From JANNNF01 sp040385825 (GTDB lineage Bacteria; Pseudomonadota; Alphaproteobacteria; Rhodobacterales; Rhodobacteraceae), in the NCBI GenBank assembly GCA_040385825.1, contig JAZKGQ010000028.1:35297-99296 (forward strand): DNA of 64,000 bases, written 5' to 3'. The position numbers and the translations under genes were made by a program. The notes beneath the pieces were generated by a model, which saw only the letters and a program-made list of their open reading frames with translations, had not been told where the DNA came from and ran no database searches. Every line of letters begins with the position of its first letter. The stretch's first letter is position 1. Below are positions 51,065 to 59,732 of the stretch, one piece after another.

Positions 51065-52067
51065 AGTACGCCTTTCCGGCCTGACCAGATCCTACGGGGC
51101 GACCAGGGCCCTGTCGGGTATCACCCTGACCATCCCCGATGGCGCGTTCGTCGTGCTGCTTGGCCCCACGGGTGCTGGCAAGACCACCACCCTGCGGCTG
51201 ATCGCGGGTCTGGACCGGCCCGATGCGGGCGATATCGTGATTGCCGGAGCCTCGGTGCTGCGCGACACGCCTGCACAGCGCGATGTGGCGATGGTGTTTC
51301 AGCAATACTCGCTGTACCCGCACCTGACCGTGCGCGACAACCTCGCCTTCCCGCTGCGATCCCCGGTGATTGCGATGGCCGAAGCCGACATCGCCAAACG
51401 GGTGCTGGAGGTGGCGAGCGTTCTGCGCATCGCCCACAAGCTGGACAACAAGGCCACCAACCTGTCGGGCGGCGAGATGCAGCGGGTGTCCATCGGGCGG
51501 GCTTTGGTGCGCAATCCGCGCATCTATCTGATGGATGAACCGCTGTCCTCGCTGGACGCCAAACTGCGCGGCGATCTGCGGGTGGAACTGAAACGCATTC
51601 ATGCCGAGTTGGGGGCCACGTTCCTCTATGTGACCCATGACCAGATCGAGGCGATGACGATGGCGACCCATGTCGGCGTGCTGGATCAGGGCCGTCTGGT
51701 GCAATTCGGCACCCCGCGCGAGATTTACGAATCCCCGATCAGCACCTATGTCGCCAGCCGCCTTGGCCAGCCCCGCATCAACCTGCTGCCTGCGGGTGCC
51801 TTCGGGCAGGCCAAGGCGGGGGCGGCCCAGATCGGCCTGCGCCCCGAACATATCCGCATCAGGGCCAGTACAGAGGGGGGTCAGCCCGCCACCATCCGCC
51901 GGGTCGAACATCTGGGCGACCAGACCCGCCTGCACCTGACCATGGGGCCGCATGACCTGATCACCCTGACCGACCCCAACACCGTACTGGCCCCCGGCCA
52001 GACGCTGCACATATCTCCCGAAAATCCGCTGTGGTTTGATGCCGGCGGCGCGCGTATCCAAGGATAA
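51057..52067 (+). CDS. ABC transporter ATP-binding protein (UgpC/MalK type), copy 2
   Basis: 336 residues. Walker A GPTGAGKTT, signature LSGGEMQR, Walker B IYLMDEPLSSL, H-loop YVTHDQIEA, plus TOBE region. Differs clearly from copy 1, so it is not a recent duplication. Starts inside the end of copy 1 (ATGGCTGA). Confidence 0.92.
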   Translation: MAEVRLSGLTRSYGATRALSGITLTIPDGAFVVLLGPTGAGKTTTLRLIAGLDRPDAGDIVIAGASVLRDTPAQRDVAMVFQQYSLYPHLTVRDNLAFPLRSPVIAMAEADIAKRVLEVASVLRIAHKLDNKATNLSGGEMQRVSIGRALVRNPRIYLMDEPLSSLDAKLRGDLRVELKRIHAELGATFLYVTHDQIEAMTMATHVGVLDQGRLVQFGTPREIYESPISTYVASRLGQPRINLLPAGAFGQAKAGAAQIGLRPEHIRIRASTEGGQPATIRRVEHLGDQTRLHLTMGPHDLITLTDPNTVLAPGQTLHISPENPLWFDAGGARIQG

Positions 52068-52071
52068 CCCC

Positions 52072-53691
52072 ATGACCCAATTCATCAATGCCAAGGAAAC
52101 GCTGGTCACCCAGGCCATCGACGGCCTGCTGCGCACCGCGGCTGGCCGCCTCGCCCGGCTGGACGGCTACCCCCATATCAAGGTCGTGGTCCGCACCGAC
52201 TGGACCCGTGCATCGGTGGCGCTGGTGTCGGGTGGCGGGTCGGGGCACGAGCCTTCGCACGCAGGCTTTGTCGGCCCCGGCATGCTGACGGCGGCGGTCT
52301 GCGGTGACGTGTTCGCCAGCCCCTCGGTCGATGCCGTGCTGGCGGGGATACTGGCGGTGACGGGCCGCGCGGGCTGTCTGCTGATCGTCAAGAACTACAC
52401 CGGCGACCGGCTGAACTTTGGCCTGGCCGCCGAACGGGCGCGGGCCTTCGGGCTGAAGGTGTCGATGGTGATTGTGGATGACGACATTGCCCTGCCCGAC
52501 CTGCCGCAGGCGCGGGGCGTCGCGGGCACGCTGTTCGTGCACAAGATCGCAGGCGCATTGGCCGAAGCCGGGGCAGACCTTGAAACCGTCACCGCCGCCG
52601 CCCAGACCGTGATCAAGGGGGCCATCACCATCGGCATGTCGCTGGACACCTGCACCGTGCCGGGCAGCCCCCGTGAAGACCGCATCCTGCCCGGCATGGC
52701 CGAGCTTGGCCTTGGCATCCATGGCGAGGCCGGGGTGGAACAGGTGGCGATGCCGTCTGCCCATGCCGCGATGGCGATGGTGACAGACCGTCTGGCCCGC
52801 CACGCAGGCCCCGGCGACCATGTGGCGCTGCTGAACAACCTTGGCGGCACCACGCCTTTGGAAATGTCGGTGCTGGCCGAGGAACTGGCGGCATCGCCGC
52901 TTGGCGCGCGGATCAAATGGCTGATCGGCCCTGCGCTGATGATGACCTCGCTGGATATGCACGGCTTTTCGGTATCGCTGCTGCCGGTGACGCCCGATCT
53001 GGTCAAGGCGCTGGCAGCGCCCGTCCCCCTGCCCACTTGGCCCGGCCTTGCAGCCCTAGGCCCCGTCGCGACCCGCCCGCTGCCCGACGGGTTGTCGCCC
53101 ATTCAGGCCGTGCCGTCCGACCACCCCGCCCGCCGCGCCCTGATCGAACGGGTCTGCCGCGCGCTGATCGCGGCGGAACGCGACCTGAACGCGCTGGACG
53201 CCAAATCGGGTGATGGCGACACCGGGTCCACCCTTGCCGGGGCCGCCCGCGCCCTGATCGCGGCACTGGACCGCCTGCCGCTGGCCGACCCGACCCAGCT
53301 TTACCGCGCCATCGGCAACGAGCTGAGCCAGACCATGGGCGGATCGTCGGGCGTGTTGCTGGCGATCTTCTTTGCCGCCGCGGGCGATGCGTCTGCGGGC
53401 GGGCGCAATCTGCATGGCGCGCTGACGGCGGGGCTGGACCGGATCATGCAGGTCGGCGGGGCCGCCCCCGGCCACCGCACCATGATCGACGCGCTGGCCC
53501 CTGCCCTGCACGCCCTGCCCGCAGGCCTGCCCGCCGCCGCCGCCGCCGCCCGCGCAGGCGCGGATGCCACAGCGCAAATGACCCATGCCAAGGCTGGCCG
53601 CGCCAGCTATCTTACCGCCGACAAACTCTCGGGCCACACCGATCCGGGGGCCGAGGCCGTGGCGCGCGTGCTGGCCGATCTGGCGATGTAA
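52072..53691 (+). CDS. Fused dihydroxyacetone kinase (DhaK-DhaL, ATP-dependent)
   Basis: 539 residues. DhaK half (1-330) has the GGGSGHEPSHAGFVG loop and GIHGEAGVEQ with the covalent-binding His; the DhaL half (about 350-539) has the ADP/Mg loop DAKSGDGDTGST and MGGSSG. ATP-dependent phosphorylation of dihydroxyacetone or a related ketose. It begins four bases after the ATPase and is the last gene of the operon. A few DhaK-like enzymes act on ketoses other than dihydroxyacetone. Confidence 0.92.
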   Translation: MTQFINAKETLVTQAIDGLLRTAAGRLARLDGYPHIKVVVRTDWTRASVALVSGGGSGHEPSHAGFVGPGMLTAAVCGDVFASPSVDAVLAGILAVTGRAGCLLIVKNYTGDRLNFGLAAERARAFGLKVSMVIVDDDIALPDLPQARGVAGTLFVHKIAGALAEAGADLETVTAAAQTVIKGAITIGMSLDTCTVPGSPREDRILPGMAELGLGIHGEAGVEQVAMPSAHAAMAMVTDRLARHAGPGDHVALLNNLGGTTPLEMSVLAEELAASPLGARIKWLIGPALMMTSLDMHGFSVSLLPVTPDLVKALAAPVPLPTWPGLAALGPVATRPLPDGLSPIQAVPSDHPARRALIERVCRALIAAERDLNALDAKSGDGDTGSTLAGAARALIAALDRLPLADPTQLYRAIGNELSQTMGGSSGVLLAIFFAAAGDASAGGRNLHGALTAGLDRIMQVGGAAPGHRTMIDALAPALHALPAGLPAAAAAARAGADATAQMTHAKAGRASYLTADKLSGHTDPGAEAVARVLADLAM

Positions 53692-53750
53692 AGGCGGCAT
53701 CAGCCCCCTTGCACCGCCCGCCCCGATCCGCTATCTGACCCGAACTCTGA

Positions 53751-53824
53751 GGCGGGTGGGCAGGCAGGCTATGCACCGGATTGCAAATCCGAGTAGACCG
53801 GTTCGATTCCGGTACCCGCCTCCA
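53751..53824 (+). tRNA. tRNA-Cys (GCA anticodon)
   Basis: 74 nt with encoded CCA. Acceptor GGCGGGT/ACCCGCC, anticodon loop TTGCAAA, T-arm CCGGTTCGATTCCGG, discriminator T. Stands between the dihydroxyacetone kinase and tdh. Confidence 0.97.
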
Positions 53825-53860
53825 GAGGTTTTCCATCAGACCGGCAGCCACTGAACGGGG

Positions 53861-54898
53861 TCAGCCCCAGTCCAGCACAACCTTGCCAGACTGCCCCGAC
53901 CGCATCGCCGCAAAGCCCTCGCCAAACTGATCGACGCCGAACCGGTGCGTGATCACCCCCCGCACGTCCAGCCCGTTTTCCAGCATGGCGATCATCTTGT
54001 ACCAGGTCTCGAAAATCTCGCGCCCGTAAACGCCCTTGATGGTCAGCGCCTTGAACACGATCCGGCTCCAGTCCACCGGGGATTTCCCCGGCGGAATGCC
54101 CAGCATCGCGATGCGGCCGCCCATCACCATGGCCTCGACCATCTGGTCAAAGCCTGCGGCATTGCCCGACATCTCCATCCCCACGTCAAAGCCCTGAACG
54201 ATCTTCAGCCGGGCCTGCACATCCTTCAAATCCTCATGCGCCACGTTCACCGGCGTCACATCGGCCACCCGCGCCGCCAGGTCCAGCCGCGCCGGGTTCA
54301 CATCGGTAATCACCACATGCCGCGCCCCCACATGCCGCGCGACTGCGGCGGCCATGATGCCGATTGGCCCCGCCCCGGTGATCAGCACATCCTCGCCGAT
54401 CAGATCAAACGACAGCGCGGTATGCACGGCATTGCCAAGCGGGTCCAGAATGGCCCCGATCTCGTCATCGATGCTGTCGGGCAAAGGCACCACGTTGAAG
54501 GCAGGCAGCCGCAGATATTGCGCAAAGGCCCCCGGTTCATTCACCCCGATGCCGCGTGTCTCCGGGTCCAGATGAAACCGCCCGGACCGGCTTTGCCGGC
54601 TGTGCTTGCCGATCAGATGCCCCTCGCCCGAACAGCGCTGCCCGATGGACAGCCCTTCGACATTGCGGCCCAGCTCCACAATTTCGCCCGCAAACTCATG
54701 CCCCGTGATCAACGGCACCGGCACGGTGCGCTGCGCCCAGTCATCCCAGTTCCAGATGTGAATATCGGTGCCGCAAATGCCGGTCTTGCGCACCCGTATC
54801 AGCACATCATCGGGGCCGATCTCTGGCACCGGGCGGGTTTCCATCCAGATGCCGGGTTCCGGCCGCGCCTTCACCAAGGCCTTCATTTCATTGGTCAT
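53861..54898 (-). CDS. tdh: L-threonine 3-dehydrogenase lacking the structural-zinc cysteines
   Basis: 345 residues of the zinc-dependent medium-chain dehydrogenase family. It converts threonine to 2-amino-3-ketobutyrate, substrate of Kbl. Catalytic zinc residues (GICGTDIHIWNWD, GHEFAGEIVELG) and the NAD motif GAGPIGIMAAAVA are intact. The lobe that normally carries four structural-zinc Cys reads GKHSRQSRSGRFHLDPET: Gly, Ser, Ser and Asp replace them. Start and the kbl stop share ATGA. Confidence 0.9.
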   Translation of the reverse strand: MTNEMKALVKARPEPGIWMETRPVPEIGPDDVLIRVRKTGICGTDIHIWNWDDWAQRTVPVPLITGHEFAGEIVELGRNVEGLSIGQRCSGEGHLIGKHSRQSRSGRFHLDPETRGIGVNEPGAFAQYLRLPAFNVVPLPDSIDDEIGAILDPLGNAVHTALSFDLIGEDVLITGAGPIGIMAAAVARHVGARHVVITDVNPARLDLAARVADVTPVNVAHEDLKDVQARLKIVQGFDVGMEMSGNAAGFDQMVEAMVMGGRIAMLGIPPGKSPVDWSRIVFKALTIKGVYGREIFETWYKMIAMLENGLDVRGVITHRFGVDQFGEGFAAMRSGQSGKVVLDWG

Positions 54899-56088
54899 TG
54901 CAGCACCCCCACAGCCTTGCCCGCCGCCCGGAAAGCCTCCAGCGCAAAATCCAGATCCCCCTTCGTCAGCCGCGCATTCATCTGCGTGCGGATGCGGGCG
55001 GCCCCCTTTGGCACCACCGGAAAGAAGAACCCCGCCACATGCACGCCCCGCGTCGCCAGATCGGCGGCCATCGCCTGCGCCAGGTGCGCCTCGCCCAGCA
55101 TCACCGGCACAATCGGGTGTTCCCCCGGCAACAGCGTGAACCCCGACTCCGCCAGCCCCTTGCGCCAATAGCGCGCGTTTTCAAACAGTTGTGCACGCAA
55201 CCCGTCTGCCGCCTCGATGATGTCCAGCGCCGCCAGCGCCGCGCCTACCACCGCAGGCGGCAGCGCGTTGGAAAAGAGGTAAGGCCGCGCCCGTTGCCGC
55301 AACAGGTCCACCACCACCTGCGGCCCGGCGATATAGCCGCCCAAAGCGCCGCCCAATGCCTTGCCCAGCGTGCCGGTCAGAATATCCACCGTCACACCCG
55401 CATGGGCCGGCGTGCCCCGCCCCTGTGGCCCCATGAAGCCCGTCGCATGGCAGTCATCCACCATCACCGCAGCACCATATCGGTTGGCCAAACCCCTGAT
55501 CTCCCCCAGCTTCGCCAGATAGCCGTCCATGGAAAACACGCCGTCCGTGGCGATCAGGATGAACCGTGCCCCCCCGTCCCGCGCCGCCTGCAACTGCGCC
55601 TCAAGATCGGCCATATCGGAATTGGCATAGCGAAACCGCCGCGCCTTGCACAACCTTATGCCGTCAATGATGCTGGCATGGTTCAGGCTGTCGGAAATCA
55701 CCGCATCCTCTGGCCCAAGCAGCGGCTCGAACAGCCCGCCATTGGCATCGAAACAGGCGGCAAACAGGATGGAATCCTCGGTGCCCAGAAACGCCGCCAG
55801 CCGAGTTTCCAACGCCCGGTGCAGACTTTGCGTGCCACAGATGAACCGGACCGAGGCCATGCCGAACCCGTCCACATCCATCGCCGCCTTCGCCGCCGCG
55901 ATCAGCCGGGGGTCATCCGCCAGACCGAGGTAATTGTTGGCACACAGGTTCAGCATCCGCCGCCCCGCCATCTGCACATGGGCCCCTTGCGGCCCGTCGA
56001 TCAAGCGTTCCCGCTTGAGCAAGCCTTCGGCCTCGATGCCGCGCAGCACCCCTCCCAGATGGTCCAGAAAAGCCGCAGAATCCGCCAT
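54895..56088 (-). CDS. kbl: Glycine C-acetyltransferase (2-amino-3-ketobutyrate CoA ligase)
   Basis: 397 residues, PLP fold-type I alpha-oxoamine synthase. NLCANNYLGLADDP, VDDCHATGF (PLP Asp/His) and the PLP-Lys in LTGTLGKALGG (about residue 243) are present. Cleaves 2-amino-3-ketobutyrate with CoA to glycine and acetyl-CoA. First gene of kbl-tdh; AAGGAG lies eight bases upstream. Confidence 0.95.
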   Translation of the reverse strand: MADSAAFLDHLGGVLRGIEAEGLLKRERLIDGPQGAHVQMAGRRMLNLCANNYLGLADDPRLIAAAKAAMDVDGFGMASVRFICGTQSLHRALETRLAAFLGTEDSILFAACFDANGGLFEPLLGPEDAVISDSLNHASIIDGIRLCKARRFRYANSDMADLEAQLQAARDGGARFILIATDGVFSMDGYLAKLGEIRGLANRYGAAVMVDDCHATGFMGPQGRGTPAHAGVTVDILTGTLGKALGGALGGYIAGPQVVVDLLRQRARPYLFSNALPPAVVGAALAALDIIEAADGLRAQLFENARYWRKGLAESGFTLLPGEHPIVPVMLGEAHLAQAMAADLATRGVHVAGFFFPVVPKGAARIRTQMNARLTKGDLDFALEAFRAAGKAVGVLQ

Positions 56089-56112
56089 GACAGAACTCCT
56101 TCCGTTTTGGCG

Positions 56113-56141
56113 GATTTACCCGCACGCCACGCCAATGTCAA
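56113..56141 (-). promoter_or_regulatory. Promoter of the kbl-tdh operon
   Basis: On the minus strand a perfect -35 TTGACA (56141-56136) and a -10 TAAATC (56118-56113) are spaced by 17 bases, 25 bases before the start codon. Confidence 0.6.
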
Positions 56142-56144
56142 TAT

Positions 56145-56178
56145 AATGGAATCCATTCCGTAATACCGGAATTCCATT
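56145..56178. promoter_or_regulatory. 34-bp inverted repeat upstream of the kbl -35 box, candidate operator
   Basis: Outer arms AATGGAAT (56145-56152) and ATTCCATT (56171-56178) enclose inner arms ATTCCG (56155-56160) and CGGAAT (56167-56172). It can also be read as two adjacent GGAAT-type palindromes. It lies three bases upstream of the kbl -35 hexamer on the minus strand. Confidence 0.65.
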
Positions 56179-56206
56179 TCACATTGGCGCAAATATCCTC
56201 CGGGGG
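56177..56206 (-). repeat. Dispersed intergenic element, copy 3
   Basis: On the minus strand reads CCCCCGGAGGATATTTGCG-CCAATGTGAAA. Followed on the plus strand by an imperfect 11-bp hairpin (56208-56244). Confidence 0.65.
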
Positions 56207-56276
56207 TCGCCATTGGTTTGCCACCGGTTCAAGAACCGATGGCGACGGGGTGGAAAACCCCCACTCCCGTCCGCCG

Positions 56277-56828
56277 TCAACTCCCCTGCACAATCAGAAT
56301 GGCCCGCGCCGCCCCGACTGCCGCAATCTCATGCGCCCGGTCGGCGGCATAGCGCGCCACATCGCCCACCGACACCATCACCTGATCGGCCCCCGACACC
56401 ACCGACAACGCGCCCTCGATCACCGTCAGATGTTCCCGGCAGCCCGGCGAATGCGCATCCGACACCAGGGCCGCGCCGGGGGCAAAGACCAGATCATAGA
56501 CCTCATGCTCGCCCACCGCCTCGGCGGGCGACAGAATCCGTATGCGCACCCCGCCCCGCGCGATCACCGGGGCAAGGGCGGCTTCGGTCACCTCGATACC
56601 CGACGCGGTACGCCCTTCCAGCAGCCCCGCGAAATCCACCTGCAAGGCCTGCGTCAGGTTCCACAGCGTGGCCACTGTGGGCGAGGATTCGCCGCGTTCG
56701 ATCTGGCTGACCATCGACCGGCTGACACCCGACAGCTTTGCCACCGCCTCAAGGCTCAGCCCCTTGCCCCGCCGCGCCTCGCGCAGCGCGGCAGCAAGCC
56801 GGTCATGTATGTCGCTTTGCGGGTCCAT
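56277..56828 (-). CDS. XRE-cupin transcriptional regulator
   Basis: 183 residues. An N-terminal XRE helix-turn-helix (about 18-45, LEAVAKLSGVSRSMVSQIER) precedes a cupin domain (about 105-175, SPGCREHLTVIEGALSVVSG). This architecture is common in regulators of amino-acid or polyamine catabolism. Being upstream of kbl-tdh on the same strand, it is the best candidate regulator for that operon. Start MDPQSD at 56828; the -10 hexamer is only six bases away, suggesting a leaderless or very short leader mRNA. Confidence 0.88.
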   Translation of the reverse strand: MDPQSDIHDRLAAALREARRGKGLSLEAVAKLSGVSRSMVSQIERGESSPTVATLWNLTQALQVDFAGLLEGRTASGIEVTEAALAPVIARGGVRIRILSPAEAVGEHEVYDLVFAPGAALVSDAHSPGCREHLTVIEGALSVVSGADQVMVSVGDVARYAADRAHEIAAVGAARAILIVQGS

Positions 56829-56834
56829 CCGCCG

Positions 56835-56863
56835 ATTGTGCGGCACCCATCCCCCCCGGTCAA
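56835..56863 (-). promoter_or_regulatory. Candidate promoter of the XRE-cupin gene
   Basis: Minus-strand TTGACC (56863-56858) and CACAAT (56840-56835), spacer 17. A perfect 9-bp inverted repeat (56869-56877 with 56881-56889) lies just upstream and may be an operator or the selO terminator. Confidence 0.45.
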
Positions 56864-56909
56864 CAGTAGGATGGGCAATCTGCCCATCCCCCGACAAACC
56901 CATCCCCCC

Positions 56910-58325
56910 TCACGTCCCGCAAAACGTGACATACTCCCCAAACTCGCTCGGCGCGGGCAGCATGTATCCCTCACGCTCCACAAACGGCAGCGTCACCGCC
57001 GCCAGAAGCGCCAGAAACGGCGCCATGTCGCCCGCAGTCGCGGCCTCCAGTGCCGCCTCCACCTGATGGTTGCGCGGAATGACACTCGGGTTCACGCGGC
57101 CCATCCGCGCAGACCAATCCGCCGACCGTCGTGCCCGCCAGCGCGGCAGCCACGCCTGCATCGCGGTGAAATCGTCAAACAGCGGCCGCAGCAGCGCCTC
57201 ATCCCCCAGCCGATGAAACACCAGCGTCCAGTCTGCCCCGACCATCGCCGCCAGCAGATCGTCAATCAGCGCGCCGTCGCCGTCCTGAGCGTCCGGCAGC
57301 CCCAGCTTGGCCCGCATCACCGCCAGCCATTCCGCCCGGTACTGCCCGGCAATCCCGCCCAGCATGCCGTTCGCTACCTCCACCGCCCGCGCCTCATCGG
57401 CATCGAACAGCGGCAACAGGCATTCCGCCAGCCGCGCCAGATTCCAGCCCAGGATCAGCGGCTGGTTGCCATAGGCATAGCGCCCCTGACGGTCGATGGA
57501 CGAAAACACCGTCCCCGGCGCATAGGCTTCCATGAAGGCACAGGGACCATAATCGATGGTTTCCCCCGACAGCGCCATGTTGTCGGTGTTCATCACCCCA
57601 TGCACGAAGCCCAGCCCCATCCAGTGCGCGATCAGGCGGCATTGCGCGGCAACAACCGCCTGAAACAGCGCGACATAGGGGTTTTCCGCCGTCAAAGCCC
57701 CCGGATAATGCCGCGCGATGGTGTAATCCGCCAGCCGCCGCACCGCCGCAGCCTCGCCCCGCGCGGCAAAGAACTGGAAGGTGCCCACCCGGATATGACT
57801 GGCCGCCACCCGTGCCACCACCGCCCCCGGCAGCCCGCCCGCCTCGCGCCACACCGTCTCGCCGGTCAGCACCACCGCCAGCGACCGGGTGGTCGGCACG
57901 TTCAGGGCCGCCATCGCCTCGGAGATCAGATATTCCCGCAGCATCGGGCCAATTGCCGCCTTGCCATCGCCACCCCGCGAAAACGGCGTGCGGCCTGACC
58001 CCTTCAGTTGCACATCCCACCGCCGCTGATCCGGCCCGAGGATCTCGCCCAGCAGATGCGCCCGCCCGTCGCCCAGTTGCGGCGAGAAGCCGCCAAACTG
58101 ATGCCCGGCATAGGCCAGCGCGACAGGCTCTGCCCCCGCAGGCAGCGCAGCCCCGGAAAACCACGCAGCCCCATGGCGGCGCAAATCCGCCGGATCCAGC
58201 CCAAGATCGCCCGCCAACCCGTCATTGAGGATCACCAGATGCGGGTCAGGGGCGACAGCAGGGGCCAGCCGCAAGAAGCTGCCCGGCAGATCGCGGATGT
58301 AGGAATTGTCAAACTGCAACGCCAT
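56910..58325 (-). CDS. selO: SelO-family protein adenylyltransferase (YdiU)
   Basis: 471 residues. Pseudokinase-like fold with YAGHQFGGFSPQLGDGRA, the QLKGSGRTPFSRGGDGKA lysine loop, and FVHGVMNTDNMALSG (Mg-binding Asn/Asp). The C-terminus ends TFCGT, with Cys at the position of selenocysteine in animal homologs. SelO AMPylates proteins on Ser/Thr/Tyr in oxidative stress. Start MALQFDNSY at 58325. Confidence 0.94.
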   Translation of the reverse strand: MALQFDNSYIRDLPGSFLRLAPAVAPDPHLVILNDGLAGDLGLDPADLRRHGAAWFSGAALPAGAEPVALAYAGHQFGGFSPQLGDGRAHLLGEILGPDQRRWDVQLKGSGRTPFSRGGDGKAAIGPMLREYLISEAMAALNVPTTRSLAVVLTGETVWREAGGLPGAVVARVAASHIRVGTFQFFAARGEAAAVRRLADYTIARHYPGALTAENPYVALFQAVVAAQCRLIAHWMGLGFVHGVMNTDNMALSGETIDYGPCAFMEAYAPGTVFSSIDRQGRYAYGNQPLILGWNLARLAECLLPLFDADEARAVEVANGMLGGIAGQYRAEWLAVMRAKLGLPDAQDGDGALIDDLLAAMVGADWTLVFHRLGDEALLRPLFDDFTAMQAWLPRWRARRSADWSARMGRVNPSVIPRNHQVEAALEAATAGDMAPFLALLAAVTLPFVEREGYMLPAPSEFGEYVTFCGT

Positions 58326-58366
58326 GGGCACCCTTTCCGCATTGCCGCACCCGTCGTGCAGCAAGC

Positions 58367-58411
58367 AAAATTCTTCGAAGAATTTTCCTAATTTTTTTCG
58401 AAAAAAATTAG
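58367..58411. terminator. Two tandem perfect AT-rich palindromes, probable terminator of tRNA-Pro
   Basis: 58367-58386 is a perfect 20-bp palindrome (AAAATTCTTC/GAAGAATTTT) and 58388-58411 a perfect 24-bp palindrome built of seven T's and seven A's flanked by CTAA/TTAG. On the minus strand they lie 40 bases after tRNA-Pro and 42 bases before selO; the palindromes end in T-runs on both strands. Confidence 0.65.
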
Positions 58412-58450
58412 CGCCGGTGATGTGGCATGCCGAAAGTTACCCTGAAGAAT

Positions 58451-58527
<77 letters not shown>

Positions 58528-58680
58528 ACTGCCAGCCTGATACAAAGGTTTTGCGGCAATGAAAAGCCCCAGTGCGGCCTGCCCTTGATCTGATTCAGAC
58601 CGAAGGCAGGCCAATACGGGCAACCCATTGATCATGCTGTGCATTTTTTGCCTAGTATGCCGTACTAAACGACGGGCGCC

Positions 58681-59199
58681 TCAATCGGCACAAGACCATG
58701 CCGCGGGCGCCCCGATCGACGGATGCCGCAATTCTGCCCCCTCGACGATGCCCATGGCGCGTGCCAGCCCTGCATTGATCTCAAGGATGAACTTGACATC
58801 CTTGCCACCATCGATCGGCGTCTCGTCCTGAGGCACGGCGTTTTCATGCACCTTTGTAACGCGGCCTGCCTCGTCCATGAAGATCATGTCCAGCGGCAGG
58901 GGCGTGTTCTTCATCCAGAACACCGCCCGGCGCGGGGCGTCATAGACAAACAGCATGCCGGCAGACGAGGGCATCGAGTCACGGAACATCAGCCCCTGCG
59001 ACCGTTCCGCATCATCGTCGGCCAGTTCCACCGTGAACCGCGCCTGCCCGCCGGGCCAGCGCAGATCGGCCTGATCGGGCCTGCAGGCGGCAGAGGCGGC
59101 TGCCATCTGGCCAAGGCCGACAGCCACCAGCACCGCGCCAGACAGAAGCGACCTCGCCAGAAGCGACCTTGCCACAACCGACCTTGCAAGAATTCCCAT
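58681..59199 (-). CDS. Exported DUF192 family protein
   Basis: 172 residues. A signal peptide or anchor (about 1-38) contains an internal repeat (ARSVVARSLLARSLL) coded by near-identical short DNA repeats at 59144-59190. The DUF192 core has GLMFRDSMPSSAGMLFVYD and FWMKNTPLPLDMIFMDEAG. Function unknown. Start and the stop of the cold-shock gene share TGATG, so the two are translationally coupled. Confidence 0.88.
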   Translation of the reverse strand: MGILARSVVARSLLARSLLSGAVLVAVGLGQMAAASAACRPDQADLRWPGGQARFTVELADDDAERSQGLMFRDSMPSSAGMLFVYDAPRRAVFWMKNTPLPLDMIFMDEAGRVTKVHENAVPQDETPIDGGKDVKFILEINAGLARAMGIVEGAELRHPSIGAPAAWSCAD

Positions 59200-59732
59200 C
59201 AAACGCCGCCGCGCGCCGCTGCTTCCCATGACACCACCTGTACTGCCATCCGCCCGCGTTTGCCGTCGATGATGCGCAGCGCCACGGCCTCGCCCGCCGA
59301 CAGATCGGCAAAACCAGACACGCGCAGCACTTCGACATGAACGAAGACATCCTCGGACCGCCCGAAGACATTGGCAAAGCCAAAGCCCTTGCCCTTGTCA
59401 AACCACTTCACCCGCGCGGGTTCAAGCGGCAGATTGGCGACATCCTCGGCCAGCACATGATCGGCGTCTTCCCCTAGGGGAAACACCGCCCCCACGGGCG
59501 GCTCGATGCGCACCACCTCAACGGCCTGCACCCCGCGTTGCGTCTGCTGGACGCGCACCGAAATGCCCGCCCCGTCCGCAACCGAACTTTGCCCATAGTT
59601 TCGCAGCACATTCGCATGCAACAGGATGTCTGCGCCCGTATCGTCCGTGACGATAAAGCCAAACCCCTTGGTCGGATCGAACCATTTTACCCGACCATGC
59701 ACAATTTGCATGGCCTCTTCTTCGTCTGTCAT
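59199..59732 (-). CDS. Protein with two cold-shock domains
   Basis: 177 residues. CSD 1 (about 13-75) has the RNP1 motif KGFGFIV and CSD 2 (about 105-168) has KGFGFAN; both keep the VKWFD start. A linker of about 30 residues separates them. Single-stranded nucleic acid binding; possibly an RNA chaperone. Start MTDEEEAM at 59732, with MQIVHG at 59711 as alternative. Confidence 0.92.
   Translation of the reverse strand: MTDEEEAMQIVHGRVKWFDPTKGFGFIVTDDTGADILLHANVLRNYGQSSVADGAGISVRVQQTQRGVQAVEVVRIEPPVGAVFPLGEDADHVLAEDVANLPLEPARVKWFDKGKGFGFANVFGRSEDVFVHVEVLRVSGFADLSAGEAVALRIIDGKRGRMAVQVVSWEAAARGGV

Noticed and set aside
56184..57998. 604-codon open frame opposite the XRE-cupin and selO genes
   Set aside because: Arg/Pro/His-rich antisense shadow covering two well-supported genes.
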